A stretch of DNA of 64,000 bases from Phylloscopus collybita (lineage: Eukaryota; Chordata; Aves; Passeriformes; Phylloscopidae), in contig JAJNNQ010000018.1 of assembly GCA_027886175.1 (NCBI GenBank), positions 21,805,001-21,869,000 on the forward strand, written 5' to 3'. The notes below the pieces were generated by a model that did no database searches, was not told the DNA's origin, and saw only the letters and a program-made list of their open reading frames with translations. Positions 63,351-64,000 of the stretch are shown here, piece by piece (the stretch's first letter is position 1; every line of letters begins with the position of its first letter). A program made the position numbers and the translations under genes.

Positions 63351-63554
63351 CTAAATTGACCATAAGTTTGACGCGGCCTCCATCGAGCTCCAGGCGCAGA
63401 GTGTCAGCAGAGTCCCGCGAGGTGGTTGCCATCAGGAGCCCATAAGCACGCTGGGACATGAAACGGAAGGACACATCTTCTGCTTCTGTGTGCATAACCA
63501 TAGGCATGATGATCTTCATGTACATGCTGCCATCATAGCTCAAGATAGAGGCCT
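63351..63554 (-). CDS. NRXN3: NRXN3 internal exon, start of LNS4 domain of alpha-neurexin-3
   Basis: Neurexins are presynaptic single-pass adhesion proteins that bind neuroligins, LRRTMs, cerebellins and other partners across the synapse; LNS domains are their laminin-G-like modules. On the minus strand this exon encodes 67 full codons beginning [14 protein letters not shown] and ending [10 protein letters not shown], with [11 protein letters not shown] and [13 protein letters not shown] between. This is the N-terminal part of LNS4, just after the EGF-B domain. The residues [16 protein letters not shown] and [11 protein letters not shown] fit neurexin-3 as I recall it; neurexin-1 has QLPVVMH, VSLRFRSQ and DAGRVKLTVNL. 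The acceptor TTCCTTGCAG precedes AGGCC, and the donor is TTTAG|GTATCG. The exon starts with the last two bases of a codon and ends with the first base of the next, so its length of 204 nt keeps frame. The split last codon (G) joins either the SS3 microexon or the following exon. There is no frameshift or stop. The first residues (SYDG) follow a TTG leucine codon, not a start codon. It is an internal exon, not a separate small gene. Confidence 0.97.
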
Positions 63555-64000
63555 CTGCAAGGAATCAGCAAACAGTTTCAAAATATGAGAAGCAGTTACA
63601 TCTCTGAAAAGCCCTCGCATCTACCATAGAGCACCATGTCTACAGAAACCATGGCACTTGCCACAGAAAGGTATGCAACTGGGGAAAAAAGCAACAAACA
63701 TTTAACTGCATCCAGAAACCCTGCAGGGCAAATATGAGCAGTAAAGATATGGTGTTCACTGCAACTGGTGACAGCAATACCCAGGGACACATAACTCCCA
63801 AGGTCAAGCATGTTAGGACAGAGCCCTTTTGTGATTATAAGCTAGCAAAGCCTTCGTTTTTCACATCTTCCAGAAAATGCAATCTCCTTCAGGGCACTGA
63901 AGTCACACCTTCCCTAGGACTAGCAATAATGACTAGAGTGACTAGAGTTCGAATTTCTGGTACTCTTGCTGTTGCTTATTTAGACAGGAATTTCATTTCA
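63555..64000 (-). other. NRXN3: 3' end of the NRXN3 intron upstream of the LNS4 exon
   Basis: On the minus strand this ends with a branch-point-like TGCTGAT and a pyrimidine-rich TTCCTTGCAG acceptor. The 71-codon minus-strand ORF at 63596-63811 has no recognisable domain, and I see no exon for the preceding EGF-B/LNS3 segment. Nothing else stands out. Confidence 0.85.

Noticed and set aside
63340..63543. The LNS4 sequence read as a free 67-residue protein starting at 63543
   Set aside because: The apparent start is a TTG leucine codon and the last three residues are intron; splice signals define an exon of 63351-63554 instead.
1..64000. tRNA, rRNA, CRISPR, operons or prokaryotic features
   Set aside because: None seen; the sequence is vertebrate intron with LINE and LTR repeats.

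Overview
The window is vertebrate nuclear DNA, almost certainly from a bird. It carries CR1 LINE fragments of avian and older amniote type, three solo LTRs of the avian ERVL type that begin or end with the TGTCCTGGTTT-like terminus, and simple repeats. It contains no bacterial-style genes. The LTRs resemble those common in songbird genomes, so a passerine or related neoavian is my best guess (inference).

The only protein-coding content I can support is two exons of one gene on the minus strand, NRXN3 (neurexin-3). A 204-nt exon at 63351-63554 encodes the start of the fourth LNS/laminin-G domain of alpha-neurexin. A 27-nt cassette microexon at 55705-55731 is the alternatively spliced segment called splice site 3 (SS3). 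The two are joined by a 7,619-nt intron. The rest is intron: at least 55.7 kb downstream of the microexon (1-55704), and the last 446 nt of the intron upstream of the 204-nt exon (63555-64000). Because the gene is on the minus strand, transcription runs from high to low coordinates. Reading frames agree across the junctions: the 204-nt exon ends one base into a codon, and the microexon starts with two bases and ends with one.

Layout from left to right: intron with small CR1 remnants (3880-3935, 10110-11290, 15065-15365); a solo LTR on the minus strand (23552-24109); an old CR1 (30340-30940); an unexplained GC-richer block with CTCF-like and ZNF143-like motifs (34180-35125); a CR1 3' end on the plus strand (35600-35685); a 190-bp AAAAG microsatellite (45221-45410); two LTR-like segments on the plus strand (50136-50578 and about 50720-51480); a partial LTR on the minus strand (54533-54880); the SS3 microexon; a non-repetitive CpG-bearing intronic block (56230-56760); a poly-A tract with a GC-rich 5' flank (59830-60130); then the 204-nt exon. 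Very long homopolymers (39 to 60 nt) occur at three places.

No new gene system is visible. The best-supported biology is the SS3 cassette: its inclusion adds two cysteines and, across the splice junction, a probable N-glycosylation sequon. Long open reading frames elsewhere look like chance ORFs in intron or repeat DNA.
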